A DNA stretch of 51,742 bases from Helochares maculicollis (GCA_033557835.1 JAWQRO010000158.1:1-51742), one strand, 5' to 3'. Positions 1-12,424 are shown, counted from the first letter of the stretch. Notes: a model not told the origin generated them from the sequence alone. Made by a program: numbers and translations.

Positions 1-2
1 TC

Positions 3-289
3 AACAACGTAGTCTACAAAATTAATTGCAAGGAATGCAATAAAAACTATATTGGAACTACGTCCCAACCACTCAAAAATAGGATAAACCAACATAAATC
101 AGACACAAATATTAAACCAAACAGCACGGCTTTAGCAAAACACGCTAATGGAAAAACACATTCGTTCGACTACGAAAACACGAAAATTCTAGAAATTGAG
201 AACAACACAAGAAAACGTCTTCTATTGGAATCCTTCACATAAAATCAGAAGAAAATGCCTGCAACAGCAAGAAAGACCGCGAAGTAAGC
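3..289 (+). pseudogene. Penelope-like retroelement, C-terminal GIY-YIG endonuclease fragment
   Basis: The window opens inside this element. Reading from base 3 gives an uninterrupted 79-codon stretch with the start VVYKINCKECNKNYIGTT, then a basic RINQH block and an ALAKH...F.Y...KIL.IE...KR..LE run. In Penelope-like elements this order (VYxxxCxxCxxxYIG, RxxxH, then the E-rich end) is the GIY-YIG endonuclease that nicks target DNA for retrotransposition, joined to the C-terminus of the reverse transcriptase. The frame stops at a TAA at 240-242. Similarity appears to resume one frame over, to about base 289, so a one-base deletion is likely. The reverse transcriptase part would lie outside the window. 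The assignment rests on motif order, not on a database search. Confidence 0.75.
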
Positions 290-297
290 GGTCAAAA

Positions 298-662
298 ATG
301 TGCTGCCGTTCAGCTCAATACAATATCTTATGCGAAGCGTTGCTTTAAATGCTTCTGTTCTGGTAATATGAACAGTGAATGTGAAACACGCTCTGGTAGG
401 TCATTCGTTGAAAATGTAGATAAAATCGTGGAAATTGTTATGCCAGACGAGCATGTAAGCACTTATTCCATTGTCCAGGAGGTGAGCATTAGCTAGAAAT
501 CCGTTTGGAACTATTTCCCTAAGGCTGGTCTCAAGAAGAACCTCAATGTATGGATACTACAGGAGTTGACGCAAAAGAACCTCTTGGAGCAAATGCGATG
601 CCTTTGATTCTACAGCCTGTTTCAAAATTAAGATACAAAACTTAAAAAAGAGGTATATATTA
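298..662 (+). pseudogene. mariner transposase remnant, N-terminal half
   Basis: Plus-strand codons from about base 305 read as the DNA-binding half of a DD34D mariner transposase. Visible pieces are a CFKCFCSGN block (the usual W/CFxxFxSGx turn between the two helix-turn-helix motifs), ETRSGRS (usual PRSGRP), and KKNLNVWILQELTQKNLLEQM (usual KKLDxWVPHELTxKNLxxR). In-frame stops lie at about 494-496 (TAG) and 605-607 (TGA), and again before the weak LKRIV-like end near 655. No catalytic motif is present. It follows the Penelope-like fragment with almost no gap and is followed by a tandem repeat array. It may be a separate insertion from the mariner piece at 1985-2545, because the two seem to overlap by about ten residues of the family profile. 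Confidence 0.75.
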
Positions 663-884
663 GAAATAATAAGCGGTAGGTTTTTGTTTGCATTTTGGGA
701 TATAAGTAGGAACCGAGATAATAATTATATGTACATGATAAGAACTACTGTTGGAATTCCCTATGACGTAGTCGGTCGAACACAGACGAACTTTATCGGT
801 ATTTCAAAGAATTACCTTCTTGTTTACGCTTGAAGCATCTGGCCTCGAAACTACGAAATATTAATAAAAAACTCTTGTTGAAAA

Positions 885-1860
885 AATGAAAGACCTGCGA
901 AAAAAGATAACAGCCTAATAAATTTCAACCTGAGAGGAAAAACAAGCGCCACATGTTTGGTCAAGTTGCGTTCATTTCAATTTATTTTTAATACATTATT
1001 TACTATTACGCAAGTTAGTTAAACTTTTCTTTATGCCTTATTTAAAGAAAAACATATTTACTAATATGCAAATTATCTGACCTAACTAAGCACGAAACAA
1101 GAAAAACCATCAATTTATTGTAAACAAGGTGATACAAATGAAAATGGATGCTCATCAAAAAACGTAAAGCGCAATAAATTTACAACCACAGACGCAAGAA
1201 AAGCGGTGCATGTTTTTCTGTCGTCGCAATAACATGAAGTCGTACTATTAATTGTGATAGAAATTGACTATAGTCCATCGTATCTAAGTAGCCATCAAAT
1301 TTTAACGATAAAGAATGTCGACAATTACATTATTGTTTAGTTTGCGATGTATGTGATCACCCTTCTTGCGGCCATAATAATATAAAGCGATATCTTTTGG
1401 ATGTCACGCTCGATCTCAAGTTCAAAAAACAACGCGCTCGAATAAAAGTTTACCTAAATGGTTGTTTAGGTTCTCTTTCTGTCTATGTTATTAAGAAGGT
1501 TTTGTGTTCGCGAAATAATTTTATCTCGTGATTATGACGGATCTAACGCTTTGTTTTGATTGTGATGCCCGTATTTTTATAGAGATAAAGGTGACATTAG
1601 TTTGCGATGTATGATGTAATCATCTTTCTTGCGGCGAAAAGTAGTAATACAAAGCTCTTTTCGAGGTCACGTTCTGTTTTAAATGATTCGAAAAAACGCG
1701 GAGCTATAAAATTTGGCTTCAATGGTTGTTTATGTTCTTTTTCTGTTGCTCTTTGATAAGGACGGTTTTGCATTCATGAACAAATTGAATCTCGAGGTTT
1801 TGAAGGATCTAACGACGTGTTTGATTGTGATGCCGTTATTTTTATAGCAATAACGGTGCC
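885..1860. repeat. tandem repeat array, ~260-bp period, 2 clear and ~2 degenerate units
   Basis: Two units align clearly end to end: 1338-1597 and 1598-1859. Both open with TAGTTTGCGATGTATG, share CTTCTTGCGGC or TTTCTTGCGGC, AATGGTTGTTTA, GGATCTAACG and TTGATTGTGATGCC, and end near TTTTTATAG. Two older units can be traced upstream by a shared A-rich phase marker at about 899, 1158, 1423 and 1691 (AAAAAAC/G followed about 10 bases later by ATAAA), giving spacings of roughly 259-268 bases. There is no coding potential. The array looks like a diverged satellite or a local tandem expansion. It is bounded on both sides by mariner debris. Confidence 0.75.
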
Positions 1861-1984
1861 GTTGTGTCTGCATAATATTCTTTAACCCAGCATGGTCTAT
1901 CGGCATCATTTCAATTATGACTGGAGTCCCAAATTAGCCAAATTTTTTACATTTTTATTTATACTTAAGAAATACCAGGTCATG

Positions 1985-2545
1985 GTCACATTGCCGTTCT
2001 TAACATGTGGGTTAAGTATTGGAAATTTATTCTGGAATACCTTGCATATTATATTGTAGCGAAATCGACCCATTTTAATCGGATGGTGACTTGCTATGAC
2101 ACATTGGTCACATTCTAGAACAACAGACGAAAAAATCATGGTTCAAACGTGATGAGTCACAGTAAAGGATCATCAACTCTGGATTAGCAATCAAGAAAGA
2201 TATACTGTGTGTTTGGTACGATTGGAAGGGATTCCTCCACTATGAGCTGCTCCCATCGATCCAATCACTCAATTCGGACCTATGTTGGCAACAAGTCACC
2301 CACTTGAAACTGGCGATCGACGAGAATTGGAAATGATGAACTGTGTTGTATTTCATCACGACAAGGCCACGCAGCACAAATTTTCAGTGACACACCTGAA
2401 GTTCCAGGAGCTTAGATGGATAGCTATATCGCGCCGTATACCTCAAACCTTGCACCAAGTATTTGCAAACTTTTCTCGGTGGTAAAAAACTGGTCTTATG
2501 AGAGATTTGTGCAAGTAAGAAATCACATTTTCACGCTTCCCTATG
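1985..2545 (+). pseudogene. mariner transposase remnant, central and C-terminal part
   Basis: The plus strand carries, with frame changes, a decayed run equivalent to the first catalytic strand (VTCYDTLVTF where the family has VTGDEKWVTY, so the first Asp is not preserved). This is followed by KKSWFKRDES, then ILCVWYDWKGFLHYELLPS and NSDLCWQQ, then CVVFHHDKATQH (second catalytic Asp kept) and PYTSNLAPSICKLF (third Asp replaced). This is the order of a DD34D mariner catalytic domain. Stops and frameshifts occur throughout, including a TAA just after DES. Terminal repeats were not identified. A reading frame annotated on the opposite strand in this interval is only a shadow. Confidence 0.8.
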
Positions 2546-2974
2546 TCTATCTGCTAGCAACGAATTTTAAATCGTTATTATTACATTTATATTAACCGAG
2601 ATCGTAAATATCATGCAGTCAAAACTTGGCGTGTTGATTAAAAATTGTCGTAATAAATTAGTTTTTATGTTAGAATTAAAATTATACAGTCTCACAACAA
2701 ACGCCGTTTTCAGAAAATGATAATGCTTTTGCTGACTATTATAGAATTTAGTTCAACTATTTCAGTGTGTAGTTGATCGCCCGTGTGAGACTTAATAGTC
2801 CGTTAAGGGATTGAAATATAATTTATATACTTTAACCTTGACTACAACTACAAACTAAACGAGCATAAAATGATGTCTAAGTCGCGTCGTACCTACATTA
2901 CTTAATATTTTAAAAACACAATTTCAGTAGAACGCAATAATATTATTTCGATCTCTATACTAACTTTTAGTATT
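2546..2974. other. AT-rich spacer, nothing recognised
   Basis: AT-rich sequence with no convincing coding, RNA or repeat signal that I can see. Confidence 0.5.
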
Positions 2975-3376
2975 ATTGCTCCGGCGGAACAAAGGAAAGC
3001 TCGTCCCTACTCCTACAATAACTCAAATTTTCTACGTGCACTTAGCCCCGTCAATTAGGATCCCTTGCCGGCAACTGGAAAGAAGCAAAGGGCCAAAAGT
3101 TCCAGTCTGGAATCGGCTATCTTCCTCCCGCTTGCTGTCGTTTCTCATTTCTCGCTACCGCCTCCTATATTATTTATTTGACGTTCGAAAGTCCGGGTCG
3201 AGAACCGTAAAAGCGGCAGAATATCTAAATGCGGTTCGTGGTATAGGGTTGGACCTCACGTCCGGAACTCATCAACGTGGTCACGGCACGACCGCTTTGG
3301 GACGATGTCAAGAACGACGGGGCAAACGGGGAGGTTTTGGGTGGCTTCCGATGTTAGGGGTCGGATGTCTGTGGTA
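2975..3376. other. CpG/GC-rich patch with an unrecognised 133-codon open frame
   Basis: A sharp local rise in GC and CpG (for example TCGTGGTCACGGCACGACCG-like composition around 3280) within AT-rich surroundings. A plus-strand frame stays open over 2976-3377, but the peptide is rich in Arg, Leu and Gly and matches no family I recognise. Open frames lengthen in GC-rich patches because stop codons become rare, so I do not call a gene. It could be a regulatory island, an exon of an unrecognised gene, or a remnant of a GC-richer insertion. Confidence 0.35.
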
Positions 3377-5639
3377 AAATAAGTTTAGAGATGCGAATGG
3401 GATTATATATCTACGTTGTACTTTCTCGTGTATGCAGGTAGTTATTTGTACGTAAATGGCAAATCCGGTGGATCAAATTACTAATAATGTTGTAGATTGT
3501 TCTTGATGTGCGTAAATATTACTAGGTTTTTTTTTAATTGTTATAACAAAAACTTCTGCGATTTGTGGAAGTCAAACTGATTTGCTTAAACAATTTTCAT
3601 CTATTATTTAGTATTTTAAATCTTCATTTCAACAGTTATTTCAAGTATACTTAAGTTGAATTTCCCGCATATGAAGCAAGAAGTGAAAATACATCTTTAA
3701 GTTTTCTCTAATTTCTACCACTTATATGAAATTGTAAATAAGTGCAATATTTTGAAAATTAAAGATTAAAGTTATGCAAGTTACACAGCTTTAGTTCCAG
3801 TTTTTTGATTGCCTTGGTATTACTAATGGCTAATTTTATTATTTTTGGTACACAAGTAAGATTGTTTTTATTGTTTCTATTTCACGGCCTACTTTATATG
3901 AAAATTTTGAAATAAAACATAGTAATGCTGGTGCTTCAATTAAGTTCAAACTCTTTAAGCGTGGGTACACCGGTGTCCCTGCTTATTTAAGAAGCTGATT
4001 GACATCTACGATTTTCCTGTGGTAGATATTTGCTAAATTTGTCAAATTCTAATCAAAAACAGTTTTGCAAGTTTTTCTTTAAAGTACTCACTATACAATG
4101 CAAGATAAGTGTTGTCTTTGTAAGGCTTTGAACGACTTTAACGTACGAAGAGAGCAATTGTATATAAATTCTACACTTGAAGTTTCCGAGAAGGGTTTAG
4201 CACATATTACTTTAATCTTTAAAATAAATTACAAACTATAATAATCTCATGCCTTTTTGAGGTTCATGTAATAATACTTAAGTAAAATTCATACCACATA
4301 CACACACAAATATATATTGTCATCAAATTTTAAAAATAATTCGGAAAACCAACCAACAGACACTTTGCAAATGACCCGTCATGTTCTTCAGCTTGGATTC
4401 TCCTAGACGCAACAAACAAAATGTAGTATATTTTTATCTAAGATTTACAATCGGGGTATCTACAAATAGTATGGTTCCAGATTCAAATTTGTTTAGAACT
4501 TGCTTATGCTACAATTGTCTCACAGAACGTTTGTTTTACAAAGCAACTTGTGCTTAAGGAAATCGTATCATAGGTTGCTTCCCCTTAGAAGAGGAATGTA
4601 ACCCTTACTTTATTAAATCGTCTTTTTTCTACTCGTGCAAAATCATGAAATCGGTTTATGGGTTAAAAACCCAACATATCTAAAAAACCTCCTGAAAATT
4701 GCCCAGAACTGGGCCATGGAAGCAATGTCCGCTTCTTGTAGAAATAAACGAAGTTTGATAACATTTTCTATTATGAATTCAGGTTATTTCTGCTAATTTT
4801 CTCTCGATTAGATTATGTTAGACAAACATAAAATTAGAAGTCATAGTATTGGAAATTATTTGCATATCTATCACCCTTGCATAATTTTATAGAAGATACA
4901 TTCCTTATCATTCATTGTGAATATTAAAATACCAAGCGTGAGTATTCTTAAATTAGACAGAAATAGATATCCCCGGAAAAATTACCCCATGTCTACTTTC
5001 GTCATACTTATCACTATATTTCGCGTTCTTAAGCGCACAACACGCCAAATCAAGGCCTTTATTCACATTCAACTGCTTCTTTATACATATTATGGGAGAT
5101 GTCATCATTTCAAATATTTAGCCCGTTGTCAACTACATTTTTGAATCACTAGCAAATTAGGCTCTCTTATTTTCTTACAGTGGTTTGAGCTACGTATTGA
5201 TGTGGTAGTCAATCAGTCACTCAGCCAGTCAATAAATCAGGGCCCTTTGTTTCACATTTTGAAGCTGATGCATGTCACCTGTTCCAACTACCCACTTAAA
5301 AAGTTATCACCAAAAAGGTTAGATTTTTAAAAATTGTATAAGAAACTAAAATTCTCACTCAACAAGGATTATCTAAAGTTCACATAAATGAATTTCAAAA
5401 TATCCACCAACCGTCCTACTGAAAGTGTGTTTTTTAATTGAATTTAAACGACGTGTGGGAATAAATACCGTACCTGGAACACTTTCGCAGTTGTCTCCCT
5501 ACTGGAGCGTTTGGTACGGCAAGGGTATTTTCCACGTGAAATATTTTTGCAAAAAAGTTATGCATTCAGTTGGTCCGACGTTATATTCCGTGCACAGATG
5601 AATAACAAAAACGTCACGAACGGGGCGAATACGCAGCTA
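3377..5639. other. AT-rich non-coding stretch
   Basis: Long AT-rich interval without a recognisable gene. The only local structure noted is a short irregular tandem run of CAGT/CAGTC-like words at about 5206-5240. Confidence 0.5.
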
Positions 5640-6075
5640 GCAGCTAATAGCAAGCATTTTTCCTAATTAACCCCCTTCATTTAAATCCCTCCCTTATTCG
5701 CGGACCCTACTTACTACCGGGCGCTCCGGGTAACAAGCACGTAGCAAACCAAGCGCTGGTGGAACAGGCCTCATTCTTGTTTTAAAATAATTACATTTTT
5801 TCGCTTACAAACAGCTCACGAAGCGAGAGAACGCAAGGTGTTGCGTGTCATATCTTTTATGCGTCGCGTCGTTCGCCCGGAGAGAATAGAGTGGCGAACA
5901 ATGGGACACGACAGCACATCCAGTAAGCTGTGGAGCAGCTACGCTCGTACATACGAAACGGAGGCGAGGATGGGCTGCGGCGGCTACGCTTCGTAGAGGA
6001 GCAACCCCGCTACTTCAACGTTCGGCGCGTATACATGGCACGCGGGGACGCCAGATGCATTGAAAGTACCCTATA
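5640..6075. other. CpG-rich island-like patch
   Basis: GC-rich with abundant CpG (GCGTCGCGTCGTTCGCCCGG near 5862, GGGCTGCGGCGGCTACGC near 5970) against an AT-rich background on both sides. It has no long open frame and no recognisable protein. Such patches recur every several kilobases in this window. They are compatible with regulatory islands, or with exons or untranslated regions of an unrecognised gene. Confidence 0.4.
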
Positions 6076-6655
6076 ATACGTTCGCATAACTGAGCGCTTT
6101 ATAATAAGTTGGGAGAAATGCGCAGAATTTTCCTAATAATTACTAATCGTATGTCACAACGAAACACAGGAAATTACATGGTATCAAAATGTAAGAAGTC
6201 GCCAAAATAGGCAATTTAAATTAATATAAAGAGTGTATAAATATCAGTCTACGATGCTTTCTGGCATACACCACGAACTAGTATATCATGCGTAAACAAT
6301 TCGCTCAGCTCATTATAAAATATCTGCGGTATATCAATTCCACAATCCAGTAAATTTTTCAATTTTCACCATTTCCGGTTCTAGTACCGTACCAATTTAA
6401 AGCTATTAAAGGTAATGTCTTGCATTTCCAAAAATAGAAACTTATGTATGCATATTTATGATTTAGCAAAATCATATATCAAATTTCCTAATTTTCCTAG
6501 CCAACTTTAGTTTTTAAATGTAATACTTTCTACGTTAGAAATATTTTTAGAAATAAATAATATTTTTCTATGTTTATAATTGAATATTACATTATTATTT
6601 ATTTTACTCTCATCAGCGTCGGTAACTTAACCCTTGAGCTATAGGATCAACTTAT
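6076..6655. other. AT-rich non-coding stretch
   Basis: Very AT-rich, with poly-A and poly-T tracts. No feature is supported. Confidence 0.5.
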
Positions 6656-6660
6656 ATTTG

Positions 6661-6740
6661 ATATATGCCATCGCCATATTATAAAAAATCTGGAGTGTCT
6701 CCACTCAACATTCCCGTATCTACGACATAAAAGTACCTGC
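6661..6740 (-). repeat. short dispersed repeat, copy 1
   Basis: The stretch around TGTCTCCACTC...CCCGTAT, preceded by an A-run and ATATAT, has a diverged counterpart at 49081-49145 with the same order of words. On the minus strand it reads ATACGGGAATGTTGAGTGGAGAC. That resembles the terminal words (TACGGGAATGT) of the dispersed repeat copies near 7.65 and 8.07 kb, so all may belong to one family. The orientation given follows that comparison. Confidence 0.5.
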
Positions 6741-7079
6741 GATTAATAATAATAAAACTACAAACACTTACATGCGTTTCAAAACTAAAAGCAACATTTT
6801 TAATATTCATAATTAACACTAACGTAAATGTCTATATTCAACACATTAATATATTCATAAGGAATATTCAATTGTTTTTTAGAACATATTAGGAATATTT
6901 TTTAATATTTCTTTATGTAATGTACAATATTTTGTGTTTAAAAATATATGTATACTCTTAACAAGTCTGTAATATGGAACGCTTGTAAATACCCTTGGCG
7001 AAGGCTTGAATTTTAAAATGTTAACTCATAACTAAAGGAAGGGCCCAAAAACATAAAATTCATAACTAAAAAATGAAAT
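6741..7079. other. AT-rich non-coding stretch
   Basis: Nothing recognised. Several ATATTTTT/AATATT runs. Confidence 0.45.
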
Positions 7080-7229
7080 TTATGACGGTAAAGTCCCACT
7101 TCCGATTTTCAAATTTACACGGAACTATTTGCTATTGTTAAATTTTCCATGGTAAGCATTTTTGTAACATTTTTGTAAACTTTTTTATTCGAAAGCCTAC
7201 TAAATTTGGAATTTTTAAAATTATAAAAA

Positions 7230-8105
7230 TAGCACTTTCGGTGGTCCGTACAAGTTAAAAGTTGGTATCTGTGAGTTTTTTGTGTGCACAAAATTTTAAT
7301 CCGATAGTTTAATATTAAAGATTACTTTACTTGAAAAAAATTCAAAACTGTGTAGGCAAACTGGACTTCCGGTAGTCCTACATGCCTCACAAGTTGATAC
7401 GTATCTGTTTTTTGCGATAATGGCGGTATGCCAAATTTCATCGCTCCAGCTCAAACGGTCTGATCGCTATCGTGTTTACATACACAAACACACACACACA
7501 CACACGCGCACACACACACACACAACATGCCAAAAATGGTCAAAATGAATTCAGGGGCACTCAAAACGCGGAGATCCGTCAAAATCTCGAGGTCGAATTT
7601 TTTCATGATCCCAATACCTTCCCTTTACCATACTTCGTATAGTATACAGGAATGTAAAAAAATGATAATTATTTTACAATTTTGCCCATTTTTATGCATT
7701 GTAGTTTTAAAATCGAGTTGATACTATGTATAAGTTGTTTATTTACGATAAATATTGATTATGCAGCATCCCAGCCGAAAATCTTTTTTAAAAGTTGCAA
7801 GTTTTGTAACAAAACGTTCTTATTAAAATACTGTTTCTAGTATTTTGTTCAACTTGACACATTATATATAAAAATTTGTTAGTGTCTTTCATATGCTTAA
7901 GAAATTTCAAAATTTGCGATAATAGCCGTACTCGGCCCATTTCATCTCTTATCCTTTAAAAGTCGGAGCGCTATCGTGAGTCAGAGGCTGTGGGAGACCC
8001 ATCAAAATTTCAAGGTAATTTATTTATGATACCAATACCATCCTTATACTTTGTATGATGTACGGGAATGTCAAAATTGTTAGTTTTGGTTTCGAAATAC
8101 TCAAA
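7230..8105 (+). repeat. dispersed interspersed repeat, two diverged copies in direct orientation
   Basis: Copy A (about 7411-7670) and copy B (about 7913-8090) share an ordered set of words: TTTGCGATAATNGC, then ATTTCATC, CGCTATCGTG, TCAAAAT.TC.AGGT, ATGAT.CCAATACC, CTTTGTAT/CTTCGTAT, and TACNGGAATGT before a T- or A-rich end. Copy A is interrupted or extended by a CA microsatellite. Within the upstream part, TTCGGTGGTCC (7241) and TTCCGGTAGTCC (7368) followed by CAAGTT and GTATCTGT suggest an internal subrepeat of about 125 bases. There is no protein. It probably belongs to a short non-autonomous element or the 3' end of a retroelement, which I cannot name. Confidence 0.6.
7478..7526. repeat. 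(CA)n microsatellite
   Basis: An imperfect run of CA dinucleotides with one CGCG interruption, embedded in copy A of the dispersed repeat. Such runs commonly seed or terminate short interspersed elements. Confidence 0.95.
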
Positions 8106-9010
8106 ATTTCGCAGTACTGTTTAATTATTTCGCAATAAATAAAGGTATTAAATCGAAATCAGTGCCTCATCTACTCTGTGCTCGAGATAGCATTTAAGAA
8201 AATACAAGTACATTTTGAAAAAAACCTAAATAGGGAACCTTGCGGCTTATGACGAAAAACTATGCAATAGTTCATAATAGCTATGGTAAAATGATCTGAA
8301 ATTTACCGTATACCTATTGCAGGTAAAATTTTCTGTTCATTGATTTCTCATGCTTTCCACATTTTTTTCTAATAGCTAGAATGCATTTACATAAATCATA
8401 AGAATTTCAAATTCGCTTCAGTACTTGTTTGTTTTTACTCTAAAATTACTATCTGCATCAAGAATTTTAATTTAGTAAATAGCGTTAAAATTAAGCAATG
8501 AAGCAGTTTTAACGAAGCCTTATATATAAACTTTGTTATTTTTCTTTGACTATTTTTAAGAACTTTTAAGTACTATATAAATACTCTAACCAGTAAAGGC
8601 AGACATTTCAATGGTATACTGGCAATTAAACAAATGAGAAGGATACCTTAATACATATACGTAAACGGAACTCCACCGTTCATGGATGTAAAGTTTAAGT
8701 GTAAGATTAAAATTTTTGCTGATATTATAATCGATCAAGTGTTTGAACTCGATTGAATAATAATAAATCTACATAGATATGCGCACATATAACGGCATCA
8801 TCGTGGACATGCGATACAGAAACGGAAAATGCGTCAAAATATTATATTGGCAAACAGAAGAAACTCGAATCCCCGGAGGGAAAAATAGAATAAAATCCCG
8901 TCTCAGAATTTATAAAATTACATTTCCTCTGCGTTCATTCGTTAGTTAGATATTACCTTCACTATTATTTTGAACTTTCCTGGCAGTAAATAATAAAGAA
9001 CTCGATATGT
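8106..9010. other. AT-rich non-coding stretch
   Basis: No gene, RNA or repeat signal recognised. Confidence 0.5.
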
Positions 9011-9854
9011 AACGCAAGTGAAAAATATTTCCCGGCTGCCTGCTCGTGAAAGCAACCTTCTTGATTAACCCGAATCCTTGGCTCCGTATGTTCGCCAAGA
9101 TCAAACAAACGCAGGGGAAAGCTGTCGTAGCAATAACACGCCAACTCGATTCGTGCCATGGTGAAACGAGCAGCAGAAACGACGGGACGCAGCAGCAGCA
9201 TGAGGGAGAAGTGGGTGCAGAGGAGGGAGCTAAGGGCGATGATATCCCCCTGATTTATTAACTACTTGTTGCGAGATGTTAATCACCTTGGTTCCACGGG
9301 CTTTTCTACCTACATCCCAGTTGCTTACATGTTCTAACCAGGGCTTTGTCGTTCTTCGACGAGAAGTTAGGGCTGAGGACATGACAAAACTTCGTCACAC
9401 TCAGGTGGCGGCCTCTAATGGGATTAATAACTAACACCTCCCTACTTTGCGGGAGGCGAGAACATATTTTATGACGCTAGGCGGAAATTGGTGTGGTAGT
9501 ACTAAAGGGGTTGTGAAACGTACGTTTTCGTGGTTTAGGAAGTGTACTTTTATAAGTTTGCTCCAGACATTTCGCGTTCCTTTATGGGAGAGCGACGAAT
9601 AGAAGTGGGACATAAGAGAAAAGTTTGGGAAGTTGTTGTTTTAAAATGTTTATTTCGAGTTTAGAAGTTGTGAACTGAAAAACGAACGAATGATACGACA
9701 CCTCTAAAGCGGGTCGCTGCTTAATTGTCACCTACGCGGAACAATTTGCTTTGAACGTATAATCTATAGAGATTGTTGAATGAAGAAAGTGTATATGTAG
9801 AGTTCATCTTTAATTGGGATTTAGAAAATTTATATACTTCGTATTAATTGTGAT
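9011..9854. other. moderately GC-rich stretch, no recognised gene
   Basis: GC rises at about 9030-9260 and 9290-9440. Open frames on both strands around 9046-9261 are polar, low-complexity (Gln/Glu/Gly-rich) and unrecognised. I see no domain and do not call a gene. Confidence 0.4.
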
Positions 9855-11000
9855 TTGTCACCGAACGCCGCGGCTTGGGTGAAAATAATTCAACTAAATG
9901 AACAGCCGACGACTCTAACCAAAGCTGTCCGTTTGTCCGACAAGAGAGAGAATATTCTACTTAGCAGACGTAGAGGCAGTAGCCACAAGGGAGAGTTGAA
10001 AGTTATCTTCAGACGGCGGACTTTAGAACGGGGGACTCGGTTAAATCCTCCCGAGAGTCGTTCTCTCTTGTTTACTGGTGCAAATTTATGTGCTTAACAT
10101 ACAGGGCACTTTGTAGCACGAGAGGAATACGCCACCACCGACCACGCCACGTTTGCAAGAAACACGGTCGGACTTGATATATCGCGAAGATGCGCTTCGG
10201 GAAAATTTACACGAAATTTACGGTTAGAGTTTTCATTGGTCTTGGTTAAGGGGTTGCATTTACAAGTCGAGTTAACGATATTAGTGTCGACCTTCCCAGT
10301 TATTTTTTTCTATGTATACCCACTACCATATCGGGTAATATTTGATTTAAGGTGATTATTTAGCTTTCATCTAAAACTAAATTATTACGAAAATATCCTG
10401 AGAGCTTATCAGAAAAAGTGACATTGCTTACAGCAACATAAAACCCATACATCCATCGCCTGGAAAGCCCTGTAGGGCAAAAAAGGGGGCAAATGCAAAA
10501 CTCTCAGATAGCGAAGAAGTAAGCCTTCTGCAGGAGAGAGAAAGATAGTAACGCGATAAAACGAGACGCAGCGAGTGTACCAGTCGGGTTGACAGGAAAG
10601 GAAGGCAGCGAACGCAATATCCTGGCCGCGCCAAGCGTGTCATTAGGGAGGATTGGAGCCGCCACGCGATTAGATTATCACCGGCACCGGCTCGACTCAA
10701 AACCTTCTCTTTGCCTCGCTGCTACGGCACAAGCGGGACAGAGATGGAAAGAGAACGGGGTCTAGTAGCGGCATCCGCCTCATTCGCTTCTATGTGCCTG
10801 GAGTTTCTCCATCTACGGGTAACTTTGTTGTGTCGCGCCTCGGTTCGCTATCCTGCGGCAAAGCGGAACTCGGCGGAATATGCAGAGGTAGTTGGAGAAA
10901 CCGTGTTCAAACTCCGCTTTTGCTACAGCTTCGTTATTAAGGACATGACGGTGCCTGTCGTCTAACGGCCACGTATCATTCTGGCATCGGAAAAAATCTC
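9855..11000. other. CpG-rich patches, no recognised gene
   Basis: Two GC/CpG-rich segments (about 9855-10170 and 10430-11000) separated by AT-rich DNA. Short open frames of 80-90 codons occur on both strands and overlap each other. That is typical of GC-driven loss of stop codons, not of coding selection. The peptides are Arg/Ser/Leu-rich and match nothing I know. Regulatory or untranslated-exon roles are possible. Confidence 0.4.
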
Positions 11001-12424
11001 GCTGGCGTTAGAGGTATCGACCTTACGATGACATTCGATTGGCTCCCAAGAAGCTGTCACCTGCATTATTTATGAGTTTAAAGTTATTGGAAGCTTTCAT
11101 GTCAATTCGTCGGAAAATATCAAAATTATGTCTCTTCCATTATTTACATATTATTTCCGTACATTCAAAAGGACAACTATAGACTGGCAAAAACAGTTAG
11201 TTAGCTATAGCTAGCTATATTTTATCCCTTCATCACATTTAGGGCGTATGATTTTCGATGTAGAGTAACTAAACCTCCTTGTGATTCCAATTTAGGATCT
11301 CTACGCTTAGGTTTGCAAACTTAGATTATTTCTCAGTTCTCAGTTTTACTCAAAAAGTTCTTCCGATGGTCACGTTTGCAATGCTTATCATCGTATTTAC
11401 GATCAGTGTTTATCGTTTCAATAAATATGGAAGTGAAATTTATGGGAAATATCGAATAATATTGCAGAATCATTCGGGCTCTAGATTGCCTAGCTTAGTG
11501 TTTGGTATGAAAACTCCATTACATTTAGAGACGCTCAAAAATCCGTTTGGCAAATTAAGGAGATTATGTTCTTCATGTATGAATACACCACATAATAATT
11601 AAATCGATTATGTTTGAGACTGGGATAGGCGTCTAAAAATGTATTTTTTAATCAAAAGGCTTCTCGTAGAATAAGGAGGCTATTGTCTACCGTTTAGATT
11701 ATCAGCAATATTAGTGATTAGCAAATCTTATATTTTAATGCAGCTTAAAGTGCTGATGTCTGTTATATTTTTATGGAATGGAAAGATACTCGTAAGTATG
11801 AAAATGTGCCATATAATGTATAATATTTATACTACGGAGACAAGTATGACCTGTAAATATTTTGTAGTTAAAAATTATCTAGTAATGACATATTTGTTTA
11901 ATCATAAATACCAGAATAATGTCGTAGAACAATTGTTTCAATTTGAAGCACGCTTCTATACTTACGCAATTGGTGGAGGCGCATGGTGAAAACTTTATAT
12001 TAATTTGAAATATGTCTCATAATCACTTTAAATCATAAACATTCGTATGTACTCTCTGACTTATATTAACAGAAGCATGTGGCGAATATAATTTATCCCA
12101 TAATAATAGCAGCTATGAAAGAACATAAAAATATGGTTATTAATAATTATTTAAAGTAATCTTAACACGTTATGGGTGGGTACCCAAACAGATCAAAGTA
12201 GGTTGCGGCACAAATTTGAGAGAAATGCAAAAAACTACACATTTGGAAATGAAGCAATAGATTTATTGCAAGCGTAAAGTGAAACTAAATTTATATAATT
12301 TATAAACTAGTAGATACGATAATTTTTCGTTAAAACTAACGCTAATATATGTGTAAAGTGGGGTATTTTAAGAAACAGCCTCTCTTCTGAATAGACACAT
12401 CGCAAAATTGTCCCATACAACAAG
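11001..12424. other. AT-rich non-coding stretch
   Basis: No convincing feature. A small self-similar run of TAGCTA words lies near 11200-11220. Confidence 0.45.

Noticed and set aside
2976..3377. 133-codon plus-strand open frame
   Set aside because: No recognisable domain. It coincides with a CpG-rich patch where stop codons are rare.
7694..7712. TGCATTGTAGTT, resembling the start of the miR-33 sequence
   Set aside because: The match stops after about a dozen bases, and no pairing arm for a precursor hairpin is visible nearby. It also lies inside a dispersed repeat.
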